NCBI GenBank assembly: GCA_032586195.1
Contig: JAWHQP010000002.1
Location: 277,081 to 341,080, forward strand
Origin: JAWHQP01 sp032586195
GTDB taxonomy: Bacteria > Pseudomonadota > Gammaproteobacteria > Enterobacterales > Pasteurellaceae
Length of the DNA stretch: 64,000 nt
Reading direction: 5' to 3'
Part shown: piece after piece, positions 7,702 to 15,747 of the stretch
Layout: every line of letters starts with the position of its first letter
Position numbering within the stretch: position 1 is the first letter of the stretch
Notes under the pieces: model-generated
Told to the model about the DNA's origin: nothing
Database searches by the model: none
Seen by the model: only the letters and a program-made list of their open reading frames with translations
Made by a program: the position numbers and the translations under genes

Positions 7702-9630
7702 ATGCTGAACATTTTAGAGAATTTAAAAAACGAAAAGGTCATTTCCGAAAGTGAATATTATTTTGCGCGGATGATCGCCGATAAACAGCAAAAGGCCCCG
7801 GAATTGCAGCGAAATCTCGCTATTTTGTTGGCAGCTTTATGTCAGTACAGCCATCAGCAAGGCAATACCTGTTTATTTTTAGACGAACAGCTGCAGCATA
7901 ATTTTTTCGGCCTGGCATATCGCAAGTCGGAACGGGATTATCAAGCGCAACTGGAAGAAAAAATCCGGTTTTTAGCACCGTCGCAATGGCAGTCCGCGTT
8001 ACATGGTCACGTTGCGTTTACTACAGAACCGGAGCGGATTGTCGCTCCTTTCGTGTTTCAATTCAATGCTCTGTATTTTTATCGGGTGTGGCAAGACGAA
8101 TTCCGCGTCGCGAACTACCTGAAAAGCGCGGTGCTGAAAAACGGAGATTTTCAATCCGAGTCGGATTTGGACGCCATACGCCGCTGCGTACGACAAGAGG
8201 GCATTAAGGACGGGCAGAAATTGGCGATCGCCACTGCGTTGCGCCAGCAATTCACCTTGATTTCCGGCGGGCCGGGCACGGGCAAAACCTTTATTGTGGC
8301 GCGCTTGCTGGTTGCGTTGCAGCAGCTATATCACGCCGGGTTGAAGATTCGGTTAGCGGCTCCGACAGGTAAAGCCGCCGCCCGTTTAACGGAAAGTATC
8401 AGTGCGGAAATTGCTCGCATGGCATTGCCGCAGTCGCTGGTGAATTCTATTCCGACCGACGGCATGACTATTCACCGCTTGCTGGGCGGGCGCTATTTTA
8501 CCTATAACGTACAGAATCCGTTGCCGATTGATGTGTTGGTGGTGGATGAAGCCTCGATGATTGATTTAACGCTGATGACCAGCCTCGTACAAGCCTTGCA
8601 GCCGAATACCAGATTGATTCTGCTGGGTGATAAGGATCAGCTCGCCTCCGTGGAGGCCGGCGCGATTATCGGCGAGCTGGGGCAGTTTCTGGATAAGGAC
8701 TACAGCCCGGCAATGCGGGATTATTTACAGCAGGTTACCGATGTTGCGCTGCCATATCCACAGCGGCAAACGCATCCTATGCGCGACCACTTGTGTCATT
8801 TAACCGAAAGCCGCCGTTTTGATGCGGATTCGGATATCGGTCATCTTGCCGCCGCGATTAATCAAATGCAGGCGGAAGAGTCCCTTAAACTGTTTCAGAC
8901 GGGAAAAACCATTCACTGGCAGGGTTTCGATCAGTATGCCGCGGAAGAATCGGTACGATCCGAAACAACGGAGGAAGCTGAAAATAACGTTGAATATACC
9001 GCCCGTTGTGCGGAGCTGGTGCTGCAAAGTGCGGTGTCGAATTATCGAGTTTTTTTGCTTGAAGTGCAAAAATACGCCGCCCGGCCCGATATTACACAGG
9101 TTCAGCTGCAGGCAATATTCGGCAAATTTAAATCCGTGCGTTTTCTTGCCGCCTTGCGTTCCGGCGCGCTCGGGGTGGAAAAGCTGAATCAAGGCATTGC
9201 CGAACGACTGCGCCAAACAGGCTTGGTGCGGTTTTATCACAGCCGCGACTGGTATGAAGGCAAGCCGGTTATGGTGGTGCAGAATGATCTTAACGTAGGC
9301 TTGTTTAACGGTGATATCGGCTTATTTTTACACGGTAAGGTGTGGTTTGAAGTGGGGGAAGGGCGGTTTCGGGCGGTTTCTTCCAGCCGGGTGCCGACTC
9401 ATGAGCCGGCTTTCGTCATGACCGTGCATAAATCTCAGGGATCCGAATTTGCCCATACGTTCTTTGTGTTGCCAACGGAAAATTCTCCGGTATTATGCAA
9501 GGAGCTGATTTATACGGCGGTAACACGGGCGAGAACGGAATTCACCGTGTTCAGCAGCCAAAGCCTATGGAAAGCCGCCGTGCGTAAACGGGTGAAACGC
9601 CAAAGCGGGCTTGGTTTGTTGCTGAAGTAA
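7702..9630 (+). CDS. recD: Exonuclease V (RecBCD) alpha subunit RecD
   Basis: A 642-residue superfamily-1B 5'-3' helicase, the fast motor of RecBCD. Walker A GGPGTGKTF is near residue 192, followed by LAAPTGKAAARL, VVDEASMIDL (Walker B), LLGDKDQLASVEAGA, and C-terminal MTVHKSQGSEF and YTAVTRAR. Two uptake-signal copies lie in the coding sequence, encoding KSAVLKNGDF near residue 145 (8123-8132, variant form) and QSAVSNYRVF near residue 445 (9026-9035). Both appear to fall in surface or linker regions between motifs. The gene is cotranscribed with recB. Confidence 0.95.
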   Translation: MLNILENLKNEKVISESEYYFARMIADKQQKAPELQRNLAILLAALCQYSHQQGNTCLFLDEQLQHNFFGLAYRKSERDYQAQLEEKIRFLAPSQWQSALHGHVAFTTEPERIVAPFVFQFNALYFYRVWQDEFRVANYLKSAVLKNGDFQSESDLDAIRRCVRQEGIKDGQKLAIATALRQQFTLISGGPGTGKTFIVARLLVALQQLYHAGLKIRLAAPTGKAAARLTESISAEIARMALPQSLVNSIPTDGMTIHRLLGGRYFTYNVQNPLPIDVLVVDEASMIDLTLMTSLVQALQPNTRLILLGDKDQLASVEAGAIIGELGQFLDKDYSPAMRDYLQQVTDVALPYPQRQTHPMRDHLCHLTESRRFDADSDIGHLAAAINQMQAEESLKLFQTGKTIHWQGFDQYAAEESVRSETTEEAENNVEYTARCAELVLQSAVSNYRVFLLEVQKYAARPDITQVQLQAIFGKFKSVRFLAALRSGALGVEKLNQGIAERLRQTGLVRFYHSRDWYEGKPVMVVQNDLNVGLFNGDIGLFLHGKVWFEVGEGRFRAVSSSRVPTHEPAFVMTVHKSQGSEFAHTFFVLPTENSPVLCKELIYTAVTRARTEFTVFSSQSLWKAAVRKRVKRQSGLGLLLK

Positions 9631-9681
9631 GAATATATTAATTGCAATCTATCTAAACGGATGAAGTTTTTTCCGATCCCC

Positions 9682-9742
9682 TTGACATCTTTTTTTTATA
9701 GTGTAATTTATTTGTTACATTAATCGTAATAATAAATTTACA
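9682..9742 (+). promoter_or_regulatory. aroF promoter with two tandem TyrR-box-like operators
   Basis: A consensus -35 (TTGACA, 9682-9687) is followed at about 16 bases by a weak -10 (TAATTT, 9704-9709). TGTAATTTATTTGTTACA (9702-9719) fits the TyrR box TGTAAA-N6-TTTACA and covers the -10. A second, weaker match, CGTAATAATAAATTTACA (9725-9742), follows with its centre 23 bases downstream. Tandem boxes spaced about two helix turns are how E. coli TyrR represses aroF with tyrosine. Repression is inferred, and tyrR itself is not in the window. Confidence 0.7.
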
Positions 9743-9761
9743 ATATTTAATAGGAAAGCAT

Positions 9762-10811
9762 ATGAAAGACAGTATTCATAATGTTCATATTATTGACGAA
9801 AAAGTATTAATCACCCCGGCCCAGCTAAAAGAGAAATTGCCGTTGCCGCAACAATTTCGTACACAAATCGAAACACATCGTCGGGAGATTTCCGATATCG
9901 TGCATAAAAAGGATGGCCGTTTGCTGGTGGTAATCGGGCCTTGTTCGGTGCATGATCCGATTGCCGCCTTGGATTATGCCAAACGCTTGAAAACATTGTC
10001 GGATGAATTAAAAGATCAGCTGTATATCGTAATGCGGGTTTATTTTGAAAAACCGCGTACCACGGTGGGCTGGAAAGGATTGATTAACGATCCCCGCATT
10101 GACGGCACCTTTGATGTGGAACACGGTTTACAGCTTGCCCGTTCTCTATTGATTGAGCTGGTGGAAATGGGGTTGCCGCTGGCAACGGAAGCATTGGATC
10201 CGATGACACCGCAATATCTGGCGGATTTATTCAGCTGGTCGGCTATCGGCGCCCGCACTACGGAATCGCAGACCCACCGTGAACTGGCCTCCGGTTTGTC
10301 CATGGCGGTGGGGTTTAAAAACGGTACCGACGGCAGCCTTGCCACCGCGATTAACGCCATGAAAGCCGCTTCAATGGGGCATAGTTTTATCGGCATTAAC
10401 CAGCAAGGTCAGGTAAATTTATTGCATACCGAGGGCAATCCGGACGGTCATGTCATTTTACGCGGCGGCAAAACACCGAATTATGAGCAACCGTTTGTGG
10501 AGCAGTGTGAGACGGAATTAGCCAAATCAGGGCTGGAAACCTCAATTATGATCGATTGCAGCCATGGCAATTCCAATAAGGATTATCGCCGTCAGCCGGC
10601 AGTGGCGGAAAACGCGGTACGGCAGATTATCAACGGCAACAAATCCATTATCGGCCTGATGATTGAGAGCAATATTAACGCGGGCAATCAAACCGCCGAA
10701 CAACCGGTGAGCGAAATGAAATACGGCGTATCCATTACCGATGCCTGCATAGACTGGCAAACCACCAATACGTTGCTACGTAAAATTGCGGCGGAGTTAA
10801 AACAAAAGTAA
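9762..10811 (+). CDS. aroF: DAHP synthase, AroF-like (tyrosine-type)
   Basis: A class I 3-deoxy-D-arabino-heptulosonate-7-phosphate synthase of 349 residues. It condenses phosphoenolpyruvate with erythrose 4-phosphate, the first step to aromatic amino acids. Motifs are VIGPCSVHDP, MRVYFEKPRTTVGWKGLINDP, IGARTTESQTHRE and DCSHGNSNKDY. The N-terminus (NVHIIDEKVLITPAQL) and body follow E. coli AroF more closely than AroG or AroH. The neighbouring tyrA and the TyrR-like operators agree with tyrosine control. Feedback sensitivity itself cannot be read from the sequence. Confidence 0.92.
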   Translation: MKDSIHNVHIIDEKVLITPAQLKEKLPLPQQFRTQIETHRREISDIVHKKDGRLLVVIGPCSVHDPIAALDYAKRLKTLSDELKDQLYIVMRVYFEKPRTTVGWKGLINDPRIDGTFDVEHGLQLARSLLIELVEMGLPLATEALDPMTPQYLADLFSWSAIGARTTESQTHRELASGLSMAVGFKNGTDGSLATAINAMKAASMGHSFIGINQQGQVNLLHTEGNPDGHVILRGGKTPNYEQPFVEQCETELAKSGLETSIMIDCSHGNSNKDYRRQPAVAENAVRQIINGNKSIIGLMIESNINAGNQTAEQPVSEMKYGVSITDACIDWQTTNTLLRKIAAELKQK

Positions 10812-10828
10812 ATTTAAGCCTGTGTGAA

Positions 10829-10852
10829 GGTGGGTTTCGGCCCGCCTTTTTT
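10829..10852 (+). terminator. Intrinsic terminator or attenuator between aroF and tyrA
   Basis: GGTGGG pairs with CCCGCC across TTTCGG (10829-10846) and is followed by six T residues. It would limit readthrough from aroF into tyrA. It also overlaps the longest possible tyrA frame, which argues against the upstream ATG at 10824. Confidence 0.8.
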
Positions 10853-10889
10853 ATATAATATACAAAATTCAGCCATAGGAAACGAGAAC

Positions 10890-12017
10890 GTGGAAGCACT
10901 AAAAGAGATTCGGGCGGAAATTGACGCCCTCGATCGGGAGTTAATAGAAGTTTTTGCTAAGCGCTTGACATGTGTTAAAAAAGTGGGCGAAATCAAACAT
11001 CGGCACGGCTTGCCGATTTATGTGCCGACCCGTGAGGCGGATATGCTCAAGGCTCGCCGCCGGGAAGCGGAAGAAAAAGGCGTGCCTGCGGATTTGATCG
11101 AAGACGTGCTGCGCCGGGTCATGCGTGAATCTTACAACAGTGAAAATGACTATGGTTTTAAAACGGTGAATCCCGCCATCAAAAAAATTGTGGTGGTGGG
11201 CGGTAAAGGTAAGCTTGGCGGCTTGTTCGTCCGTTTTCTGCGTTATTCGGGCTATTATGTCGAAACATTAGGTTCACAGGATTGGGAGCGAGCGGAACAG
11301 ATTTTTGCCGGGGCGGATGTGGTCATCGTTTGTGTGCCGATTGCCGAAACCTTAGCGATCATTGCTCGTCTTAAACCTTATTTAACCGAAAATATGCTGT
11401 TAACGGATCTCACCTCGGTAAAACGGCAGCCGTTGGAAAAAATGCTTGAAGTGCATAACGGCGCCGTGGTAGGGCTGCACCCTATGTTCGGCCCCGATAT
11501 TGCCAGCATGGCGAAACAAGTGGTGGTATGTTGTGACGGCCGTTATCCGCAACGTTACGAATGGTTGCTGGAACAAATTCGGATGTGGGGAGCAAAAGTG
11601 TTCAGCGTAGATGCCGCCGAGCATGATCGCAGCATGACCTACATTCAGGCATTGCGGCATTTTTCCACTTTCGCCAACGGCTGGCATTTATCCAAGCAAC
11701 CGGTAAAACTGGCTAATTTATTGGCGTTGTCTTCACCGATTTATCGCTTGGAACTGGCCATGATCGGGCGTTTATTCGCTCAGGACGGCGGGCTTTATGC
11801 GGATATTATTATGGATAAACCGGAAAATTTAGCCGTTATCGAAAGCCTCAAACAAACCTATCAGGACAGCTTAAAGTTCTTTGAAAATAACGATAAAGAA
11901 GGCTTTATCCGCATCTTTAATCAGGTACGAGAATGGTTTGGCGACTATTCCGAGCAATTTATGCAGGAAAGCCGCCAGTTATTAAAACAAGCAAATGATT
12001 TGAGACAGTACGATTAA
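10890..12017 (+). CDS. tyrA: Bifunctional chorismate mutase / prephenate dehydrogenase TyrA
   Basis: A two-domain enzyme of tyrosine synthesis. An AroQ-type chorismate mutase domain (about residues 1-90, ending VLRRVMRESYNSEND) is followed by prephenate dehydrogenase with a Rossmann start (VVVGGKGKLGGLFV), GLHPMFGPD and IQALRHFSTFA. The frame is open from ATG 10824, but that codon precedes a terminator hairpin. GTG 10890 has AGGA nine bases upstream and yields 375 residues, against 373 in E. coli. In the dehydrogenase nucleotide loop the usual GGxGxxG reads GGKGKLG. Forms the aroF-tyrA unit. Confidence 0.92.
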   Translation: MEALKEIRAEIDALDRELIEVFAKRLTCVKKVGEIKHRHGLPIYVPTREADMLKARRREAEEKGVPADLIEDVLRRVMRESYNSENDYGFKTVNPAIKKIVVVGGKGKLGGLFVRFLRYSGYYVETLGSQDWERAEQIFAGADVVIVCVPIAETLAIIARLKPYLTENMLLTDLTSVKRQPLEKMLEVHNGAVVGLHPMFGPDIASMAKQVVVCCDGRYPQRYEWLLEQIRMWGAKVFSVDAAEHDRSMTYIQALRHFSTFANGWHLSKQPVKLANLLALSSPIYRLELAMIGRLFAQDGGLYADIIMDKPENLAVIESLKQTYQDSLKFFENNDKEGFIRIFNQVREWFGDYSEQFMQESRQLLKQANDLRQYD

Positions 12018-12028
12018 TCCTTCAGGGC

Positions 12029-12038
12029 AAAGTGCGGT
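12029..12038 (+). repeat. DNA uptake signal sequence after tyrA
   Basis: AAAGTGCGGT followed by GCTGTTTTTCCGATTTTTT. Single copy; the run of T residues after it may help termination of tyrA transcripts. Confidence 0.85.
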
Positions 12039-12083
12039 GCTGTTTTTCCGATTTTTTTTGATTTAACTGACAAGGAGTAAACA

Positions 12084-12233
12084 ATGAAAAGAGTAGTGAT
12101 GTTAGTGATGAGCGTATTCATGTTAGCCGCCTGCACGCAGGGCAAAGATATTTATTTCAACGGTTCGGAAGGTTCCCACTCGGGGATGAAATACGGACAT
12201 GACACTCACCGGTGGGGAATAAATAATCAGTAG
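12084..12233 (+). CDS. Small lipoprotein, 49 residues, function unknown
   Basis: An ATG with GGAG seven to ten bases upstream opens a 49-codon frame. Residues 1-16 form a basic-then-hydrophobic signal peptide ending in the lipobox LAAC with Cys17. The mature chain would be only 33 residues, rich in Gly, His and Ser (contains DIYFNGSEGSHSGMKYGHD), with no helix-forming stretch. It has its own ribosome site and a strong terminator right after the stop, which supports a real short gene. I do not recognise the family; an envelope-anchored small protein is all the sequence supports. Confidence 0.72.
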   Translation: MKRVVMLVMSVFMLAACTQGKDIYFNGSEGSHSGMKYGHDTHRWGINNQ

Positions 12234-12255
12234 CTTGCTATTTGATATCTATTTG

Positions 12256-12288
12256 ATAAAAGCGGAGTAGATCCGCTTTTATTTTTTC
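12256..12288 (+). terminator. Intrinsic terminator of the small lipoprotein gene
   Basis: ATAAAAGCGGA and TCCGCTTTTAT form an 11-bp perfect stem with a 5-base loop, followed by a T-rich tail. Between here and ybaK (12290-12505) I see no gene, only a lone reverse uptake signal. Confidence 0.88.
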
Positions 12289-12490
12289 ATAATAAATCTC
12301 GTATATTAGCATTTGCACAAATCACTTTTATTTTAACCCTATATGCGGGCCGTATAGCGTTATGCGACAAAGTCGCTTTTCTACCTTAAACACAAGAACC
12401 ATCACATTGCCTGTTGAATAATCTTGCACGGCTCGTGTAAGGTTTACTTTTATGCGGTTGCACAAATAATGTAAAACTCGGCAAAACGGC

Positions 12491-12500
12491 ACCGCACTTT
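12491..12500 (-). repeat. DNA uptake signal sequence, reverse, downstream of ybaK
   Basis: ACCGCACTTT just beyond the ybaK stop. A second core copy (12623-12631, forward) lies inside ybaK. Confidence 0.85.
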
Positions 12501-12505
12501 AGGGG

Positions 12506-12985
12506 CTAGCTTTCCTCCACAATATCTCCGAATTCCGCCCCTAACGCATTTGCCAGATCCCGCGGGGCGAGTTCGACGCTGAGCCCGCGTCTGCCGCCGG
12601 AAACGTAGATTTTTTCAAACTGAAGTGCGGTGTCGGAAATGACGGTTTTTACCCGTTTCTTTTGTCCGAGCGGGCTGATGCCGCCGACCAGATAGCCGGT
12701 GCTTTTCTGCGCCGCGTCTTTATCCGCCAGATCCACTTTCTTTACGCCAAGGGCTTTGGCGGCCTTTTTCAGGCTGAGCATATTGGCGGTGGCGAGAACA
12801 AAACAGGCCAATTTTTTCTGATCGCCGTTTTCCGCCACCAGTAGGGTTTTGAAAGACTGAGCAGGGTTAATACCTAGCTTTTCCGCGGCTTCATCACCGA
12901 AATGGGTGTTATGCGGATCATGGTCGTAACTGTGTAAGATGAAAGGAATTTTTTGTTTTTTTAATAAATCAACGGCAGGTGTCAT
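12506..12985 (-). CDS. ybaK: Cys-tRNA(Pro)/Cys-tRNA(Cys) deacylase YbaK
   Basis: A 159-residue single-domain editing protein that hydrolyses Cys-tRNA(Pro) made in error by prolyl-tRNA synthetase. Residues SFKTLL near 43-48 contain the essential lysine. GYLVGGISPLGQKK and the C-terminal YVSGGRRGLSVELAP are family signatures. It is the orthologue type of H. influenzae HI1434, whose structure defined the family. An internal uptake signal encodes part of the stretch before the final motif. It stands alone, divergent from the usg-like gene. Confidence 0.92.
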   Translation of the reverse strand: MTPAVDLLKKQKIPFILHSYDHDPHNTHFGDEAAEKLGINPAQSFKTLLVAENGDQKKLACFVLATANMLSLKKAAKALGVKKVDLADKDAAQKSTGYLVGGISPLGQKKRVKTVISDTALQFEKIYVSGGRRGLSVELAPRDLANALGAEFGDIVEES

Positions 12986-13043
12986 TTTATTTTTTCCTTG
13001 GAAATAAGTAGAATAGCCCGATTATTTTACGTCGGAGAGAAAG

Positions 13044-14015
13044 ATGAGTACAAGTTTAAATATTGCCATTGCGGCTGAGTTTGATTTATGTGAAAAAATT
13101 GCCGCGTTTTTAGAGCAAAGTGATTTGGCGGTAGATAAATTGGCTATTGTCGAGATTTATCCGTTCCGTGAGGAACAAGGCGTGCGGTTTAATCGTAAAG
13201 CGGTGGAGCAAATCGCGTTGGATGAAGTGGAATGGGCGGAGATAAACTATTTATTGTTTGCCGGCGAGTTCAGCCATTTGGTGCATTTGGCCAGAGCCGC
13301 CGGGACGGGCTGTGTGGTGGTGGATATGAAAGGGATTTGTTCGGCATTATCCGACGTGCCGGTGGTCGTGCCTTCTGTAAATGACGAGCAATTAACGGAG
13401 CTCCGCCAACGCAACATTGTAGCGTTACCGAATCCGCAGGTGGGTCAATTGGCTTTGGCGGTACGTCCGTTGTTGCAGGAATATGATGTAACGCAATTAA
13501 TGGTCACTTCATTGCTGCCGGCTTCCTATACTAATGCGGAGCAAGTGACCAAACTGGTGGGGCAGAGCGCGCAGTTGTTAAACGGTATCCCGTTAGACGA
13601 AGGACAGCCGCGTTTGGCGTTTAACGTGTTTCCGGCCGCTCCGCAAAATCTGGCGGGGCAATTACAGCGTATTTTTCCTTCCCTGGATAACGTGGTGTTC
13701 CACCAAATCGAAGCGCCGGTATTTTACGGTTTAGGGCAAATGGTGAGTCTGTCGTCGAATTATGAACTGAATGATGAGACTGTGTTGGAACAATGGCGGC
13801 AGAATCCGTTGATTCAGTACCACAGCGAACAGATGATTACGCCGGTCGGCAATGGCGAAACGGAAAATGGCGAGGATAATGTTTATCTGCATATCAGTAA
13901 TTTGAGTATGCGGGAAAACCGGCTGGAATTCTGGACGGTGGCGGATGAACAACGCTTTAATATGGCGTTATTAGCGGTGAAACTGGTTGAGTTGATTTAC
14001 CGGCAAGGGTATTGA
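13044..14015 (+). CDS. usg: Usg-like protein (non-catalytic aspartate-semialdehyde dehydrogenase family)
   Basis: A 323-residue protein with the overall plan of the aspartate-semialdehyde dehydrogenase family: a nucleotide-binding-like N-terminal half (NIAIAAEF), VVVPSVND, NIVALPNPQVGQLALAVRPLL, a middle LNGIPLDEGQPRLAFNVFP, and a C-terminal AVKLVELIY. The dehydrogenase glycine loop is absent and there is no cysteine at the catalytic position (TSLLPASYT), as in E. coli Usg, so enzyme activity is doubtful. The function of Usg is unknown; in E. coli it sits upstream of truA. Here it stands alone. Confidence 0.75.
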   Translation: MSTSLNIAIAAEFDLCEKIAAFLEQSDLAVDKLAIVEIYPFREEQGVRFNRKAVEQIALDEVEWAEINYLLFAGEFSHLVHLARAAGTGCVVVDMKGICSALSDVPVVVPSVNDEQLTELRQRNIVALPNPQVGQLALAVRPLLQEYDVTQLMVTSLLPASYTNAEQVTKLVGQSAQLLNGIPLDEGQPRLAFNVFPAAPQNLAGQLQRIFPSLDNVVFHQIEAPVFYGLGQMVSLSSNYELNDETVLEQWRQNPLIQYHSEQMITPVGNGETENGEDNVYLHISNLSMRENRLEFWTVADEQRFNMALLAVKLVELIYRQGY

Positions 14016-14070
14016 TTCAAACGGTTGTAATTGTCAAAACTCCGATTTTTGGCACCGCGCTTTGAGTGTA

Positions 14071-14096
14071 AAAAAGCAGCGATATTGCTGCTTTTT
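14071..14096. terminator. Bidirectional terminator between the usg-like gene and purR
   Basis: AAAAAGCAGC and GCTGCTTTTT form a perfect 10-bp stem across GATATT. T runs on both strands serve the two converging genes. A variant uptake signal (ACCGCGCTTT, 14054-14063) lies just before it. Confidence 0.9.
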
Positions 14097-14101
14097 ATCT
14101 T

Positions 14102-15106
14102 CTAATTAATTTTTCTTACCGATTTGCGCACCACCAGTTCAGGATGAATTTCGATAGTCTCGCGTTTCGCTTCTTTGTTCTGGATGCGTTCAAACAGTAA
14201 TTTCAGTGCCCGTTCTCCCAGACGCGCCTTGGATTGGTGAATGGTGGTGAGCGGCGGTGCGTAAAAACGTGAGGCGTGAACGTTATCGTAGCCGACGATA
14301 GAGTAGTCGTCCGGCACGCGCAGGCCTTTATCCGTGATAGCGGAAATTGCCCCCAAGGCGGTTAAATCATTACAGCAGAATACGGCGGTCGGCTGTTCTT
14401 TCTGCGCAAGAATCTGATTCATGCATTCAAAACCGTCTTCAGGTGTGAACGAGCCTTCCAATAACCAATTCGGATTCATGGTCAAGCCCGCTTCTTCCAG
14501 CGCCTTTAAGAAACCTTCGTAACGCTTTTTCGCTGTGGTTTTGGTGAGCTGGGCGCTTAGATAAGCGATTTTGGTGTGGCCGTTTTCAATTAAATGTTTG
14601 CCCGCCAGATAACCGCCGTCAAAGCTGTTATCCAAAATTAAATCGGTATCTGGATTCAAAGGGCCCCAATCCATTACCACCATCGGCAGATAACTGAAAT
14701 TTTTCAATAAGTCACGGCTGTCGCTCACGTATTCCGAACACATGACTAAAATACCGTCCACCCGTTTTTTCGCTAACATTTCCAGGTGATTTTTGATTTT
14801 TTCCGGATCGTTATGGGTATTACACAGAAACAGTGAGTAGCCTTGACGATAGCATTGTTCCTCCACCGCGTGTACAATTTCGGCGAAATAAGGGGCCTCG
14901 CTGGTGGTTACGATCATACCGATGGATTTGGTGGTATTGACCTTTAAACTGCGAGCCACCTCACTTGGTGAATAATTTAACGCTTTGATCGCATCAAGCA
15001 CTGTTTTGGTGGTTTCTTCCGCCACGTGACGGGTTTTATTAATGACGTGTGAAACCGTAGTGGTAGAAACGCCCGCCATCTTAGCGACGTCTTTAATTGT
15101 TGCCAT
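14102..15106 (-). CDS. purR: Purine repressor PurR (LacI family)
   Basis: A 334-residue LacI-type repressor that uses hypoxanthine or guanine as corepressor and shuts down purine synthesis. The N-terminus MATIKDVAKMAGVSTTTVSHVINKT is the helix-turn-helix, and SPSEVARSLKVN is the hinge helix that inserts into the minor groove. The periplasmic-binding-like core runs from TKSIGMIV to the end. The ATG at 15106 has AGGAG-type sequence upstream and gives the E. coli-like start; a longer frame to 15148 adds 14 unlikely residues. No PUR-box was seen at its own promoter, but one is found before purE in this window. Confidence 0.94.
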   Translation of the reverse strand: MATIKDVAKMAGVSTTTVSHVINKTRHVAEETTKTVLDAIKALNYSPSEVARSLKVNTTKSIGMIVTTSEAPYFAEIVHAVEEQCYRQGYSLFLCNTHNDPEKIKNHLEMLAKKRVDGILVMCSEYVSDSRDLLKNFSYLPMVVMDWGPLNPDTDLILDNSFDGGYLAGKHLIENGHTKIAYLSAQLTKTTAKKRYEGFLKALEEAGLTMNPNWLLEGSFTPEDGFECMNQILAQKEQPTAVFCCNDLTALGAISAITDKGLRVPDDYSIVGYDNVHASRFYAPPLTTIHQSKARLGERALKLLFERIQNKEAKRETIEIHPELVVRKSVRKIN

Positions 15107-15338
15107 ATTTTTTCTCCTAAAAAATCGTGCAATTATTATAAAGAACAATTGGCGTGAGGTTAAATGTTAATTATAAAACTTTGCATCAATCGGTATTTCC
15201 GTACAGAACCATTTTACCGTATTGCCTTTCCGGCGGCACTGTCGTGCGGTAGCGGAAGATGATATTTAATTAAAAATAGATTTAGCTCAAATCAGCTGTT
15301 AGAATACTAAAACCGTTTTTTTGATAAGGAGCAATAAT

Positions 15339-15422
15339 ATGAGTGATTTTGGCTATGCCATGGTGATGGTTGTTGTGTCATTGGTGCTAGTTGTGGGTTA
15401 CGGCACGTTAATTTTTCTGTAA
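15339..15422 (+). CDS. 27-residue single-span membrane protein, candidate CydH/YnhF
   Basis: ATG 15339 has AAGGAG eight bases upstream and opens a 27-codon frame, MSDFGYAMVMVV..., almost entirely one hydrophobic transmembrane helix (about residues 6-27). A clear terminator follows 17 bases after the stop. Its place next to and divergent from purR matches, as I recall, E. coli ynhF, which encodes CydH, a small subunit of cytochrome bd-I oxidase. Length and the MS-start/one-helix layout agree, but side-chain identity is low and the protein is too short for certainty. Could be another small membrane protein. Confidence 0.65.
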   Translation: MSDFGYAMVMVVVSLVLVVGYGTLIFL

Positions 15423-15439
15423 TTTATCTAATTTGATGG

Positions 15440-15466
15440 AAATCCCGGCTGAGACTGGGATTTTTT
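15440..15466 (+). terminator. Intrinsic terminator of the 27-codon gene
   Basis: AAATCCC pairs with GGGATTT (15440-15446 with 15457-15463), with an inner G-C pair, followed by T residues. Confidence 0.85.
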
Positions 15467-15747
15467 ATACTTTCAGGCGGGATAAAGTGCGGTGCTGAAA
15501 AATGCAGTTTTGAATATTGATGGTGTGAGATGATAGTCTGAGGTCGGTTTTTTGATAAAAAACAAATATTCCTCGATAAAATTGAATTTTTACAGGAGAT
15601 ATTTGTCGAAAGCAAAATTTTTCATTTATTTTTTCGCTCCCGTATTGCAATAATGAAAAATATCTGCTAATTCTTTAACCAGCTTTTCGGTTATCCGGTT
15701 ATTACTCCAATCAAACACAACAACATTATTCATCAGAGGACTTAATT
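15467..15747. other. Intergenic region before the TRAP-TAXI operon
   Basis: No gene is seen. The region has a forward uptake signal (15484-15493) and an imperfect inverted repeat with arms at 15562-15573 and 15594-15606 (ACAAATATTCCT against AGGAGATATTTGT). The AT-rich DNA before the ATG at 15748 probably holds the transporter promoter, which I could not place with confidence. Confidence 0.5.

Noticed and set aside
10824..10889. ATG-initiated N-terminal extension of TyrA
   Set aside because: The extra 22 codons run through a terminator hairpin and have no ribosome site; GTG 10890 fits the family.
15282..15295. FNR-like half-site upstream of the 27-codon gene
   Set aside because: Only the ATCA half fits and it does not line up with a -10 at the usual distance.
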